A stretch of DNA of 20,960 bases from Nitrospirota bacterium (GCA_015485235.1 WFTX01000343.1:1-20960), one strand, 5' to 3'. Positions 6,690 to 14,574 are shown, numbered from the stretch's first letter. Notes: generated by a model from the letters alone, not told the origin. Numbers and translations: made by a program.

Positions 6690-7387
6690 CACCTCTTCCC
6701 TGAATGGGTCCGGATGACTGCTACTGAAAGGTATGCAGCCTCCGGTGGAGGAGCGCCATTAAGCATATTGTATATGCACTCACCATCAAGGCCGAGCCTT
6801 CTCGTTAAAAAGGCCTTTTCAGGCTTTACAGTCTCTATCGCCTTTATCAGGACGGGCAACCTCCTGTTTACTTTCATGAAAACGGTCGTAGGATGTCTCC
6901 TGATAAGATTGACAGCCTCTTCAGCATCTGGCGGCATCTCATAAACACCGAAATTTTCTCCCTTAACACAAAGGGGGACGGAGACAAGTGTGGCGGCAGC
7001 ATTGATGGAACTGATACCGGGAAGGTGTTTGACACCCACTCCGAGTTCTCTCAGTTTCTCTGTCAGGTAGTTTGATGTACTGTAGATGGTAGGATCTCCC
7101 ATTGTGACATAACATACCCGCTTACCCTTCCCGAGGAGGTCCTTTATTTTCAGGGCAAGTTCCCTGTAACGCCTCTGTAACTCCTGCCTGTCGTTGTTCA
7201 TGGGAAAGTAGTACATCATTATCTTTTCCTCAGACACATACCTGAGAACAATCTCCCTTGCCACACTCCTCCCTGTCTCATCAGACTGGGGGACCACGAT
7301 GATCTCCGACTCTTCAAGGATACGTCTTGCCTTGACTGTTACGAGTTCCGGGTCTCCCGGTCCAAGACCTATGGAATAGATTGTCAT
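6689..7387 (-). CDS. cbiL: Cobalt-factor II / precorrin-2 C20-methyltransferase
   Basis: CbiL methylates C20 of cobalt-sirohydrochlorin, the first step after cobalt insertion. The 232-residue protein shows the SAM loop IGLGPGDPELVTVKA at 6-20, then YVTMGDPTIYSTSNYL (94-109; the family has 'GDP..YsT..y') and LPGISSINAAA at 122-132. Length fits the family (about 230-260). ATG at 7387 has AAGGAGG 7 bases upstream and overlaps the binding-protein stop in an ATGA junction. Its place directly after an uptake transporter is notable: the transporter may deliver CbiL's substrate or its cobalt (inference). Confidence 0.93.
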   Translation of the reverse strand: MTIYSIGLGPGDPELVTVKARRILEESEIIVVPQSDETGRSVAREIVLRYVSEEKIMMYYFPMNNDRQELQRRYRELALKIKDLLGKGKRVCYVTMGDPTIYSTSNYLTEKLRELGVGVKHLPGISSINAAATLVSVPLCVKGENFGVYEMPPDAEEAVNLIRRHPTTVFMKVNRRLPVLIKAIETVKPEKAFLTRRLGLDGECIYNMLNGAPPPEAAYLSVAVIRTHSGKR

Positions 7388-8217
7388 CTCGTTACCTCCT
7401 TAAGTATCCTGTGCAATTCCAGAACGGCATCAAAGGCATTCAGCCCCGGCCGTGCAAACTCGTATTCATCCACCCTCACCACCCTGCTTTTGAGTGAATG
7501 AAAAAACTCCCTCTTCTTTGGATCTTCTGGATTCTTGTTCATTGGTCCCACCTGGTAAATGTACAGGTCTGGAGCCATTTCAAGGACCTTCTCCGGAGAT
7601 ATGAGGACATGTTTCTTCTCTACCTTCACAGGATTCACACCGCCGGCACGTTCGATTATCGAAGTGATGATACTCCGGTTTCCTGCAACCTTGAGAGGTC
7701 TTGCACTGATTTCATACAGAACGGTCGGCCTGTACCTGAGCGGTTCCAGACTGCCGAGTTTCCCCTTCAGGCTGCGCGCAATTCTCTCTGCCTCATCTGA
7801 TCTGTCAAGGATCTTTCCCAGTTTCCTTATCTTCACCAGTATCTCATCCAGCGTTCTGGGGTCAAAGTAGAAGACATCAATCCCAAGTTCCCGGGAAAAG
7901 CTTTCGGGAAAGGCCCTTCTGGAACCAGCCACTATGAGATCCGGCCTGAGTGCCTTCAGAAGCTCGATGTTCGGCCGGAGGTGTGAACCCACGCGGGTGA
8001 CATCCTGAAAGACCCTGTCCGTCCGGGTAACACCCACCACCCTCTCTCCTGCCCCGAGTTCCTTTATTACAGGACTTGCTGCTGCATAGAGGACCACAAT
8101 CCTGTCATAGGCATGGGCATTACCAATTACAGCCAACGCAAGCACCATGCATAGCAGGAATACTCTTATGATTCTTCTGTCTCTCTTCCTGGGGACCATA
8201 CCGTTTTTTGAAATCAT
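7384..8217 (-). CDS. Periplasmic binding protein of a BtuF/FecB-type ABC importer
   Basis: A 277-residue protein with a signal peptide: basic residues RKRDRR, a hydrophobic run of about 18 residues, and a likely cleavage after GNAHA near residue 36. The mature part is a class III substrate-binding fold of the vitamin B12/iron-chelate family: an N-lobe with VVGVTRTDR, then the conserved IELLKALRPDLIVAGS block, and a C-lobe starting near TVLYEISARPLKVAG with ERAGGVNPV. Known ligands of the family are cobalamin, cobinamide, haem and ferric siderophores, and they cannot be told apart from sequence. The operon and riboswitch point to a corrinoid, cobalt or tetrapyrrole ligand. Start ATG has AAGGAGG and overlaps the ATPase stop by 4 bases. 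It is the last of three importer genes. Confidence 0.88.
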   Translation of the reverse strand: MISKNGMVPRKRDRRIIRVFLLCMVLALAVIGNAHAYDRIVVLYAAASPVIKELGAGERVVGVTRTDRVFQDVTRVGSHLRPNIELLKALRPDLIVAGSRRAFPESFSRELGIDVFYFDPRTLDEILVKIRKLGKILDRSDEAERIARSLKGKLGSLEPLRYRPTVLYEISARPLKVAGNRSIITSIIERAGGVNPVKVEKKHVLISPEKVLEMAPDLYIYQVGPMNKNPEDPKKREFFHSLKSRVVRVDEYEFARPGLNAFDAVLELHRILKEVTR

Positions 8218-8969
8218 TTTCTGCCTCCTTCCGTATAAACAAATACTCCTTTTCCGTGCCTTATGAAGCTTACCTTCACATCAAAGACCCGTGAGAGCCT
8301 CTCTTCATCAAGCTGATGCTTTACGAGGTCATGGGCAAGGTCGCCTTGAACAAAAAAAAGAAAGCGGTCAAATTCCCGCACCGCCAGTGATATATCATGG
8401 ATGACCACAAGGATCACTCTCTCGGTACTCAGGCCCTTCAACAGGTCAAGTGTGTCGTGTTGATGCCGGAGGTCGATCCCGCCCAGAGGCTCATCAAGGA
8501 GGATGACAGGAGAGTCCCTGTTTATGACCCTCGCGAGAAGGACCCTCTGTTTTTCACCTCCTGAGAGTTCATTGAACTGACGCTCCCTCAGGTGCCAGAC
8601 ATCAAACTTCCTTAGAACCTCTTCCGTCACCTGGAAATCTCTTTCCCCGTAGCCCCTGCCATCGGTATGGGGATATCTGCCTGTAAGAACAACGTAGTGG
8701 ACATCAAAGGGCATGTTCAGGCTTGTCTGCTGTGGAAGCAGACTGATTATCCTGTGCCTTCCCATTGGTGGAAGCTCGCTGAACTTACTCCCATCAAGGA
8801 TGTATTCACCACTGAACTTTTTCAGCCCTGCAACAACGGAGAGAAAGGTGGACTTTCCGCTTCCGTTGTTGCCAAGAACGGCAACAAAATCACCCTTTTT
8901 CAGGATAAGCTCCTTTACGGAGAGCCTGAAATCTCCTTGAAGCGCTGTTATGTCCCGGAGTTCAATCAA
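8214..8969 (-). CDS. ABC importer ATPase, BtuD/FecE type
   Basis: This is a 251-residue ABC ATPase. Walker A is GNNGSGKST at 33-41, the Q-loop is near LLPQQTS (77-83), the signature LSGGEKQRV lies at 135-143, Walker B is VILLDEP at 155-161, and the switch histidine is H191. The order and similarity match the ATPases of cobalamin and iron-chelate importers. It powers the permease encoded just upstream, which it overlaps by 8 bases, and works with the binding protein encoded just downstream. It starts with TTG at 8969, the only start that keeps the family N-terminus (MIELRDI); a GGAG lies about 10 bases upstream. Confidence 0.92.
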   Translation of the reverse strand: MIELRDITALQGDFRLSVKELILKKGDFVAVLGNNGSGKSTFLSVVAGLKKFSGEYILDGSKFSELPPMGRHRIISLLPQQTSLNMPFDVHYVVLTGRYPHTDGRGYGERDFQVTEEVLRKFDVWHLRERQFNELSGGEKQRVLLARVINRDSPVILLDEPLGGIDLRHQHDTLDLLKGLSTERVILVVIHDISLAVREFDRFLFFVQGDLAHDLVKHQLDEERLSRVFDVKVSFIRHGKGVFVYTEGGRK

Positions 8970-10035
8970 AGTAATAGAGCTCCTTTTTTCTCTTTATGAG
9001 GAGATAGAGAAAGAAAAGACCACCTATTGACGAGGTTATAATCCCTACCGGAAGCTCCTGCCCCTCGGCAAGGATCGTCCTGGCAATAAGATCATTCATG
9101 ATCATGAAGAAGGCCCCTCCAAGCAGGCTCAGAGGGACCAGCTCAGAGGCCCTTACAAACCTGAGGAGACGGAGGATGTGGGGGATTATCAGTCCCACAA
9201 AGCCTATTATGCCTGCATACCCGACACTGAAGGCGGTAAGGAGTGCAGCAACAAAGAATGCCTTTCTCCGGAGTTTCTCAACGGAGACACCGCTTGAAAC
9301 CGCCGTGGTGTCGTCAAAACAGATTATGTCGAGGCTCAGATAGTCCCTTCTCAGTATAAGGATTGAAAGGAGTATGACAATACCCAAGACAGCATCCTTC
9401 CTGATCGAAGCAGACTGGAAGCCGCCCATCAGCCAGAATATTATTGAACTGACGGCGTCATCACTCAGAAACTTCATGAAGCTGATCGTTGCAGAAGAAA
9501 ATGTGCTTATAACGATACCAGCAAGAAGCATGGTTATGGGCTGTACCCTGCCTCTGACCGAGGCTATCCTGTATACAGCTACCAGACCGGTTATTCCGCC
9601 TGCCAGTGCAAACAGTGGGGTCACTACTCCCAGACCAAGCATGATTGCTATAACCGCCCCCATTGCAGAAGATGCGGAAACCCCTGTAGTAAAGGAATCT
9701 GCCAGGGGGTTCTTCATGACATACTGAAACAGCACCCCGCTGAAGGCGAGGGCTGATCCGACAAGACCGGCAAGCAGTACCCGGGGAATCCTCACATAAA
9801 AAAGGATCTCTCTCTCCACCTCTGACATGGCGAAGAAATTAATCCTGACCGCTCCCTTGAAGACCGCCAGGATTGAGACTGCAGTCAGCAATACAGCAAG
9901 TATGACAACCGCTCTCGCTGAACCGTTATCACATGACATAGGAGAGTCAGACCAGCAGTGTCCAGAACAACCTTGCCGCCTTCCCTCATAATTATCTTGT
10001 AAAGAGATAAATTCAGACAATGAGTTGATCCTCAT
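8962..10035 (-). CDS. ABC importer permease, BtuC/FecCD family, with an unusual N-terminal extension
   Basis: This is an inner-membrane subunit of the importer. It has about ten hydrophobic segments starting at residue 40. The family block IPRVLLAGLVGSALAFSG with YVMKNPLADS (the 'PR...G..L..sG...Q...rNPLA' pattern) is clear, and GFVGLIIPHILRLL matches the coupling-helix region that contacts the ATPase. At 357 residues it is about 20 longer than usual. The excess is at the N-terminus, where residues about 10-31 appear to come from a short inserted repeat element (see 9953-10009). The ATG at 10035 has a GGTGGAGG site and overlaps the previous stop in an ATGA junction, so translation through the insert is likely. 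An internal ATG at residue 33 has no good site. Confidence 0.92.
   Translation of the reverse strand: MRINSLSEFISLQDNYEGRRQGCSGHCWSDSPMSCDNGSARAVVILAVLLTAVSILAVFKGAVRINFFAMSEVEREILFYVRIPRVLLAGLVGSALAFSGVLFQYVMKNPLADSFTTGVSASSAMGAVIAIMLGLGVVTPLFALAGGITGLVAVYRIASVRGRVQPITMLLAGIVISTFSSATISFMKFLSDDAVSSIIFWLMGGFQSASIRKDAVLGIVILLSILILRRDYLSLDIICFDDTTAVSSGVSVEKLRRKAFFVAALLTAFSVGYAGIIGFVGLIIPHILRLLRFVRASELVPLSLLGGAFFMIMNDLIARTILAEGQELPVGIITSSIGGLFFLYLLIKRKKELYYFD
9953..10009. mobile_element. Short insertion element in the 5' end of the permease gene
   Basis: Bases 9953-9970 match 18504-18521 at 16 of 18 positions, and 9971-9986 are identical to 18689-18704, with weaker similarity continuing for 13 bases. 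So this looks like a version of the 18504-18726 element with its middle removed. The flanks carry a candidate imperfect 9-base duplication (9944-9952 and 10010-10018, 7 of 9 matching, ending tcagac in both). Element plus duplication is 66 bases, exactly 22 codons, so the frame is kept. The exact right end is uncertain. Confidence 0.55.
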
Positions 10036-10769
10036 GCCTCCACCCTTCTTACCGCAAGATAGGCGGTATAGAAGAATACCGATGCATAGGCAACCATGAG
10101 AGCAAGAAAGAAGATGCTCACCTCACCGCCTGTGAGAGAAGCCCTGATGACCTTCGTACTGTATGTGAGTGGCAGTGCATAAACAAGCAATTTGAATACA
10201 TAGGGCAACCTGTCTACAGGGAAAAAAGTACCGCAGAGGAATATCATGGGCGTTATCACAAAGGTATTCACCGTTGCCTGTGAACCGTGGTCTTTTATAA
10301 CCATTGCTATGGTGGTGCCCAGGGACGAGAACAAAAAGGTATGTATCAGTATGGACAGAAAGAACAGAGGTGAGATTATCAGATCAACGCTGAAAATCAG
10401 CGCATAGATAAAAATCAGGATTGTACTGAGGAGCCCCTTGAACATGCCGTAGAATATCTCACCAAGTACTATCTCCATAGGTCCAACAGGTGCAATGAGA
10501 TACTCATCGTAAAGATGAAAATAGAATCTCGCAATATTGATCTCCTGGGAAATGCCATAACTCTGGTTCAGGCTGCTCATCGTTATCAGCCCAGGTATGA
10601 GGAATGTGATGTAGGGAAGTCCACCGGCAACCACCCTGTCTCCGAAGCCCCACCCGAAGGCGATCAGATACAGAAGCGGTGAGAGGGATGATGCCAGTAT
10701 AAGCTTCCTGGCCCTCTTCCTGTAGACGTTCAGTTCCCTGTAAAGCACACCCTTTATTCCATTAAACAT
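10032..10769 (-). CDS. ABC-2 type transporter permease
   Basis: A 245-residue membrane protein with six predicted transmembrane segments, of the ABC-2 family (DrrB/NodJ-like exporters). Landmarks are the N-terminal cytoplasmic helix with LYRELNVYRKRARK, the PYITFLIPGLITMSS segment, and the conserved late block TPMIFLCGTFFPVDRLP before the last helices, which matches the 'P..flsG.ffp...lP' pattern of the family. It pairs with the ATPase encoded just upstream (8-base overlap; site GGAGG before ATG). Known relatives export drugs, lipids, polysaccharides or haem-related substrates; the substrate here cannot be read from sequence. An exporter in the middle of a cobalamin operon is unusual. Confidence 0.9.
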   Translation of the reverse strand: MFNGIKGVLYRELNVYRKRARKLILASSLSPLLYLIAFGWGFGDRVVAGGLPYITFLIPGLITMSSLNQSYGISQEINIARFYFHLYDEYLIAPVGPMEIVLGEIFYGMFKGLLSTILIFIYALIFSVDLIISPLFFLSILIHTFLFSSLGTTIAMVIKDHGSQATVNTFVITPMIFLCGTFFPVDRLPYVFKLLVYALPLTYSTKVIRASLTGGEVSIFFLALMVAYASVFFYTAYLAVRRVEA

Positions 10770-11616
10770 TTATCCTCCTGCCGGTCAGATTCAAAAACAC
10801 ATCCTCAAGCGTTACTTCTCGAATCTTGCAGGTCTCCCTGCAACCCTTCAGGGCCTCCAGTGCCTCTTCCTTTGACTGAAACAGCCTTTCCTCTATCCCG
10901 TCTTCATGAAACACTTCAAGCACAAATCTGCCAAGGTCCTTCTTCAATTCCTCAGGCGGTGCATCAGCAATGATTTTGCCTTCGTTGATTATCATTACCC
11001 TTTTACAGAGCCTTTCCGCCTCTTCAATGTAGTGGGTTGTAAGGAGTATGGCCATGCTCTTCACCTGGTTAACTTTCACGATAAGATCCCAGAGAGAGCG
11101 TCTTATCTGGGGATCAAGGCCTACAGTAGGTTCATCAAGAAACAGGATCCTTGGTTCGTGAAGCAGGGCCCTAACAATAACAAGCCGTCTTTTCATTCCG
11201 CCGGAAAAGGTCTTTATCTGATGGTTCCTGTGTTCAGCAAGCCCTGCAAATTCCAGTGCTTCTTCTATCCTCTTCTTTCTCTCAGAACGGGGTATTCCGT
11301 GGAGGATACAGTGGAGGTTAAGGTTTTCAAAGGCTGTTAGATCACGGTCGAGGTTGCTGTATTGATGCACCACTCCGATGTTGCCTTTGATCCCTTTCTG
11401 GTTACTGAAGAAATCCCTGCCATAGTATCTGACCGAACCGGAAGTTGGTTTATACAGCCCTGTGAGCATGCGTATCGTTGTGGTCTTCCCTGCGCCATTC
11501 GGTCCAAGGAGCCCTACAAAGGCCCCTTCCTCCAGGGTAAAGTCAATTCCGGCCACAGCGGTTTTCTTTCCAAACCGTCGTACAAGCCCTCTTACCTCAA
11601 GGAGTTCCTTCATCAT
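10762..11616 (-). CDS. ABC exporter ATPase, DrrA/CcmA type
   Basis: This is a 284-residue ABC ATPase. Walker A is GPNGAGKTT at 38-46, the signature FSGGMKRRL at 137-145, Walker B RILFLDEP at 156-163, with the downstream GLDPQ and H-loop TTHYIEEAE at 193-201. The GMKRR form of the signature region and the C-terminal tail ending LEDVFLNLTGR are typical of ATPases that drive ABC-2 permeases, the next gene. It overlaps the PepSY gene stop by 4 bases and the permease start by 8, so the three are translated together. Confidence 0.92.
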   Translation of the reverse strand: MMKELLEVRGLVRRFGKKTAVAGIDFTLEEGAFVGLLGPNGAGKTTTIRMLTGLYKPTSGSVRYYGRDFFSNQKGIKGNIGVVHQYSNLDRDLTAFENLNLHCILHGIPRSERKKRIEEALEFAGLAEHRNHQIKTFSGGMKRRLVIVRALLHEPRILFLDEPTVGLDPQIRRSLWDLIVKVNQVKSMAILLTTHYIEEAERLCKRVMIINEGKIIADAPPEELKKDLGRFVLEVFHEDGIEERLFQSKEEALEALKGCRETCKIREVTLEDVFLNLTGRRINV

Positions 11617-12167
11617 CCCACCACCGCAAGCAGAACAAGCACCACGATCCCGGTAATAAGCAAAAACACATCCAGCCTTCTGTACCTGAACACCAGCAGA
11701 CCCGTAATGGTTGAAAGTATCAGCAGCCCTGAGAATACATCACTGAAGGCTACCCAGAGGCTACTTGTCTTTACAGCCTTGTGAAGCATGTTGTTGAGCC
11801 TGTTCCATGGCTCTGTAAAGACCTTTTCCGTCCTTACAATCTCCCCCCTGTCCGGCCTGATTACGTAACGAACAAAACCATGGGACCCGTAGAGGAACTC
11901 CACGGTATTCGAGCCCTTTATCTTTATCACAGTGGGATCATCCCTTCTCTTGATAAGGCCTTTGTAGTGGTCCACAAACTCCCTTATCCTTGCTGTGTCG
12001 GCAGGAGTGATCCTGGCCTTTTCGGTTTTCAGTCTGTAAAAGTAATGGAAGGCCTTCCGGTGGTTAAGCAGAATACCTGTAAGGGCATAGAAGAGAGCAA
12101 ATGCTGCAACCAGCAGGCCTCCCCACCGGTGCAGATCTCTAAGCAGTCTCTTTGTCTCAGGACTCAT
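11613..12167 (-). CDS. PepSY-associated transmembrane protein
   Basis: About 184 residues with three hydrophobic segments. The first is preceded by LRDLHRWGGLL and followed by GILLNHRKAFHYFY, the 'H.w.G' and 'LN.hk' pattern of PepSY-associated membrane proteins. A roughly 90-residue extracytoplasmic part contains a PepSY-like stretch, including GEIVRTEKVFTEPWNRLNNMLHK. The last two segments are close together at the C-terminus. Related proteins in iron uptake loci have been linked to reduction or release of metal from chelates; here the role is unknown. I chose ATG at 12167: AAAAGGA lies upstream, and the longer frame to 12239 would run back through the hairpin and into cbiK. It follows the periplasmic chelatase and precedes the exporter genes. 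Confidence 0.78.
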   Translation of the reverse strand: MSPETKRLLRDLHRWGGLLVAAFALFYALTGILLNHRKAFHYFYRLKTEKARITPADTARIREFVDHYKGLIKRRDDPTVIKIKGSNTVEFLYGSHGFVRYVIRPDRGEIVRTEKVFTEPWNRLNNMLHKAVKTSSLWVAFSDVFSGLLILSTITGLLVFRYRRLDVFLLITGIVVLVLLAVVG

Positions 12168-12187
12168 TCTTTGTTTTCCTTTTAAAT

Positions 12188-12221
12188 GACAGGAAGGGAC
12201 AGGCTTTTGTCCCTTCCTGTC
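12188..12221. other. Perfect 14-bp stem hairpin between cbiK and the PepSY gene
   Basis: GACAGGAAGGGACA at 12188-12201 pairs perfectly with 12208-12221 across a 6-base loop. On the minus strand it follows the cbiK stop by 7 bases and is followed by ATTTAAAA rather than a long T run. It is therefore more likely an intra-operon stability or partial-termination element than a full terminator. Confidence 0.75.
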
Positions 12222-12228
12222 AAGAGAA

Positions 12229-13197
12229 TCATCTCTCAAACTTCTTCAGTGTCCTTACAATGCTATTTACGAATATCCTGTCAATCTCAGTATAGAACCC
12301 CAGCCCCTTGTAGTAAGCCTTACCCCTGAACTTTACTGAAGGAGCCTCCACTTCAAAACCTTCCTTTTTCATCTCAAGGGCCCATGAGAGCTCACCGTCA
12401 TCTCCAGGCTCCTGACCCATGATGTCATTCATTATGTGATCGCCTGCCACGAACATGAAGGGCACGAATCTTATCCTCCTGGGGTTGCACAGACGTGCCC
12501 TCTTCAACGCCTCTGTACGGCTCTGTATCCCTTCCACCGTCCCTATGAATACATTAGGATAATAGACATTTACAATCCTTTCGAGCCCCAGGTAGGTGAT
12601 GTTTGCACCGTTCTCACTCTCACCGGTACCATGAGCCACCAGAATGTTACATCCCTCTTCAGGTGCCAGGAGGCTCTCCTTCAGTGACTCAACCGTTGTC
12701 TCCATATCCTCCCAGTGTGTCAGAAGGGGCTGGCCTACCTTTATTCTCAGATCAAAATCCTGAAAGGTATCACGAAGCCCTTCAACCATCCTGAGTACAC
12801 TCTCGTACTCGATCCCGGGAAAGATATGGAGGGGTTGCACAACAATCTTCCTGTAACCTTCATCCTCAAGGTCTGAAACAACCTGTGCAAGGCTCCTGAA
12901 CCTCTTGTCTATGCCTGCTTTTTTAAACTTCCTGTTTGCCCTTTCCCTCACAATCTCTGAAGTAAAGGCCCATTCTATTCTGTAATTTCTGTACTTCTCA
13001 GGAAGATCATTCCTCAGCTGTTCTTCAAAGAAATCGAATGTCACCATCGCCTTTGTTGTCGTACCAAAGGCAGCTATCACAATGGCAGGGTCCTTCTTAA
13101 GAGTCATTGTTTTCATCATTGCTGATGCGCCTGTTGATAGAAAAAACATCATCGTAACCACAAGCATGTTGATAAAGAACTTTTTATTCGTAAACAT
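12229..13197 (-). CDS. cbiK: Sirohydrochlorin cobaltochelatase, periplasmic type (CbiK-P)
   Basis: CbiK inserts Co2+ into sirohydrochlorin, the committed step of the anaerobic pathway. The 322-residue protein has the CbiK core: PAIVIAAFGTTTKA at 37-50, QPLHIFPGIEYE at 121-132 with probable metal-binding H124, LVAHGTGES at 186-194, and FMFVAGDHIMNDIMG at 247-261 with probable H254. The N-terminus (residues 1-26) is a signal peptide: two lysines, a hydrophobic run, and STGASA as the likely cleavage end. This matches CbiK-P of Desulfovibrio, which is exported. ATG has AAAAGGAGG. It lies between the porin and the PepSY gene, far from the other ring-building genes, consistent with a periplasmic place of action. 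It could also serve iron rather than cobalt. Confidence 0.93.
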   Translation of the reverse strand: MFTNKKFFINMLVVTMMFFLSTGASAMMKTMTLKKDPAIVIAAFGTTTKAMVTFDFFEEQLRNDLPEKYRNYRIEWAFTSEIVRERANRKFKKAGIDKRFRSLAQVVSDLEDEGYRKIVVQPLHIFPGIEYESVLRMVEGLRDTFQDFDLRIKVGQPLLTHWEDMETTVESLKESLLAPEEGCNILVAHGTGESENGANITYLGLERIVNVYYPNVFIGTVEGIQSRTEALKRARLCNPRRIRFVPFMFVAGDHIMNDIMGQEPGDDGELSWALEMKKEGFEVEAPSVKFRGKAYYKGLGFYTEIDRIFVNSIVRTLKKFER

Positions 13198-13278
13198 AAA
13201 ACCTCCTTTTAATTCTGGTTGTATTCTTCATGCTGAGGCTTGCCGCCCCGTTTCAGACTGTCTTTTTCAACTATTACT

Positions 13279-14574
13279 TCAGAAGTCCACGCCGAGCCTG
13301 AGGTAGACCTCATCATTGCTGTCCTTCATGTCTTCATGAATTCTCAGTTCGGTGTGCCTGTACTCGCCTGCTATAAAGGCATTAAAGCCTGTTTCTGTGT
13401 CATTAAAGAAACTGTACCTTACACCAGCACTGTAGCGGTTTTTCACTGTCCATATACCAAGGTCATTACTCATACCATCGTCGTCAAAGTACTCGTATCT
13501 GAGGGCAAGTTCAAGAGGCTCACTTATGAGGTGTGCCTTACGCGCAGCAAAAAGACCACCACCAATGCTTTTACGTTCCCTTACCACAAACTCATAGGCG
13601 AGGGTCGCTGAAAAAACTCCTTCCTTGTATTCCCTGTTAATACCATCGTACTTCTCTCGGTTCAGGGCCTTCATGTACTCTGCATCAAGCCGGAACCCAT
13701 CCAAGAAGGATGGGACATAACTTACGCCGGCATTCATGCTCTGATTCCTTGTCTCCCTTCCAGGCTCTGAAAGATATGCCCCAAGAACAGTAAGTGAATC
13801 AATCGGCTCTACACTGACCGAAACTATGTATGAGCCTGCATAGTCAGAGTCCTCGCCTGCCCTCCTCAGTGTGTCTTCAAAGAGCCCTGACTCAAAAAGA
13901 TGATCCATCTGCTCCTCTCCCTTGTAAACCGTGAGTGAGAGATCAAGACCCTTCAGTCCTGTGTAACCAGCCGTGATGCCCACCCTCTTGGTTTCATAGG
14001 CATCCTGCGTCATGGGATCTGTGATCATATGGTTCTCGAATATCCCGAAAGGCTGGGTCCTCTTACCTATGACAAGATAAACAGGGAAATCCTCATCCTG
14101 TAATGTTACCGTTGCCTCATCTACTGTTACCTTTTCATCTCCCTGGCTTACATCATCACCAATCCACTCTGAGTTGAATACCGCTGATGCGGTTATCCAG
14201 TCCACAAGTCTGGCCTCAACTCCAAGTTCTATCTTCCTGAGATAAAGGTCAGATGTGGAGCCTGTATCCGGGTCGGTTGTATCCCGGTGGTTCATCCACC
14301 GATATTCCCCGTAGATGGAACCGGAGAGATTGACTCTGTCTGCTACGATAGCAGAGGCTCCTTGTGGCTCACCTGCTTCAGGAACTTCGGACTCAGTTAC
14401 CATACCGGCATCCAGATCAGCCTTCACTTCCTGATACTCCTTCTCGGTTATTATCCCTTTCTTGAGAAGAAGCTTCAGCAGCAGTTCTGTCTCAGAAATA
14501 CCTGCTTCAGAAGGTACAGCAAACATCAGCATAAAAGACAGAACGATCGAAACAATACAGACTACCCTTAGCAC
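13279..14574 (-). CDS. Outer-membrane beta-barrel porin, possibly LbtU-like, under cobalamin riboswitch control
   Basis: This is a 431-residue protein with a signal peptide (hydrophobic run IVSIVLSFMLMF, cleavage after PSEA). Next comes a short helical region (TELLLKLLLKKGIITEKEYQEVK) typical of porins with an N-terminal oligomerisation segment. The rest is alternating amphipathic strands such as VNLSGSIYGEYRWM, DWITASAVFNSEWI and AGVRYSFF, ending in the aromatic terminus VYLRLGVDF. There is no plug domain or TonB box, so it is not a BtuB-type receptor. It resembles LbtU-family TonB-independent siderophore porins (moderate confidence). GTG at 14574 is chosen because GGAGG lies 5 bases upstream and the signal peptide starts there. 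It is the first large gene after the riboswitch, so it probably imports corrinoid, cobalt or a metal chelate. Confidence 0.87.
   Translation of the reverse strand: MLRVVCIVSIVLSFMLMFAVPSEAGISETELLLKLLLKKGIITEKEYQEVKADLDAGMVTESEVPEAGEPQGASAIVADRVNLSGSIYGEYRWMNHRDTTDPDTGSTSDLYLRKIELGVEARLVDWITASAVFNSEWIGDDVSQGDEKVTVDEATVTLQDEDFPVYLVIGKRTQPFGIFENHMITDPMTQDAYETKRVGITAGYTGLKGLDLSLTVYKGEEQMDHLFESGLFEDTLRRAGEDSDYAGSYIVSVSVEPIDSLTVLGAYLSEPGRETRNQSMNAGVSYVPSFLDGFRLDAEYMKALNREKYDGINREYKEGVFSATLAYEFVVRERKSIGGGLFAARKAHLISEPLELALRYEYFDDDGMSNDLGIWTVKNRYSAGVRYSFFNDTETGFNAFIAGEYRHTELRIHEDMKDSNDEVYLRLGVDF

Noticed and set aside
12168..12239. Longer PepSY protein starting at 12239
   Set aside because: It would overlap the end of cbiK and translate through a perfect hairpin; the ATG at 12167 begins at the family-like region.
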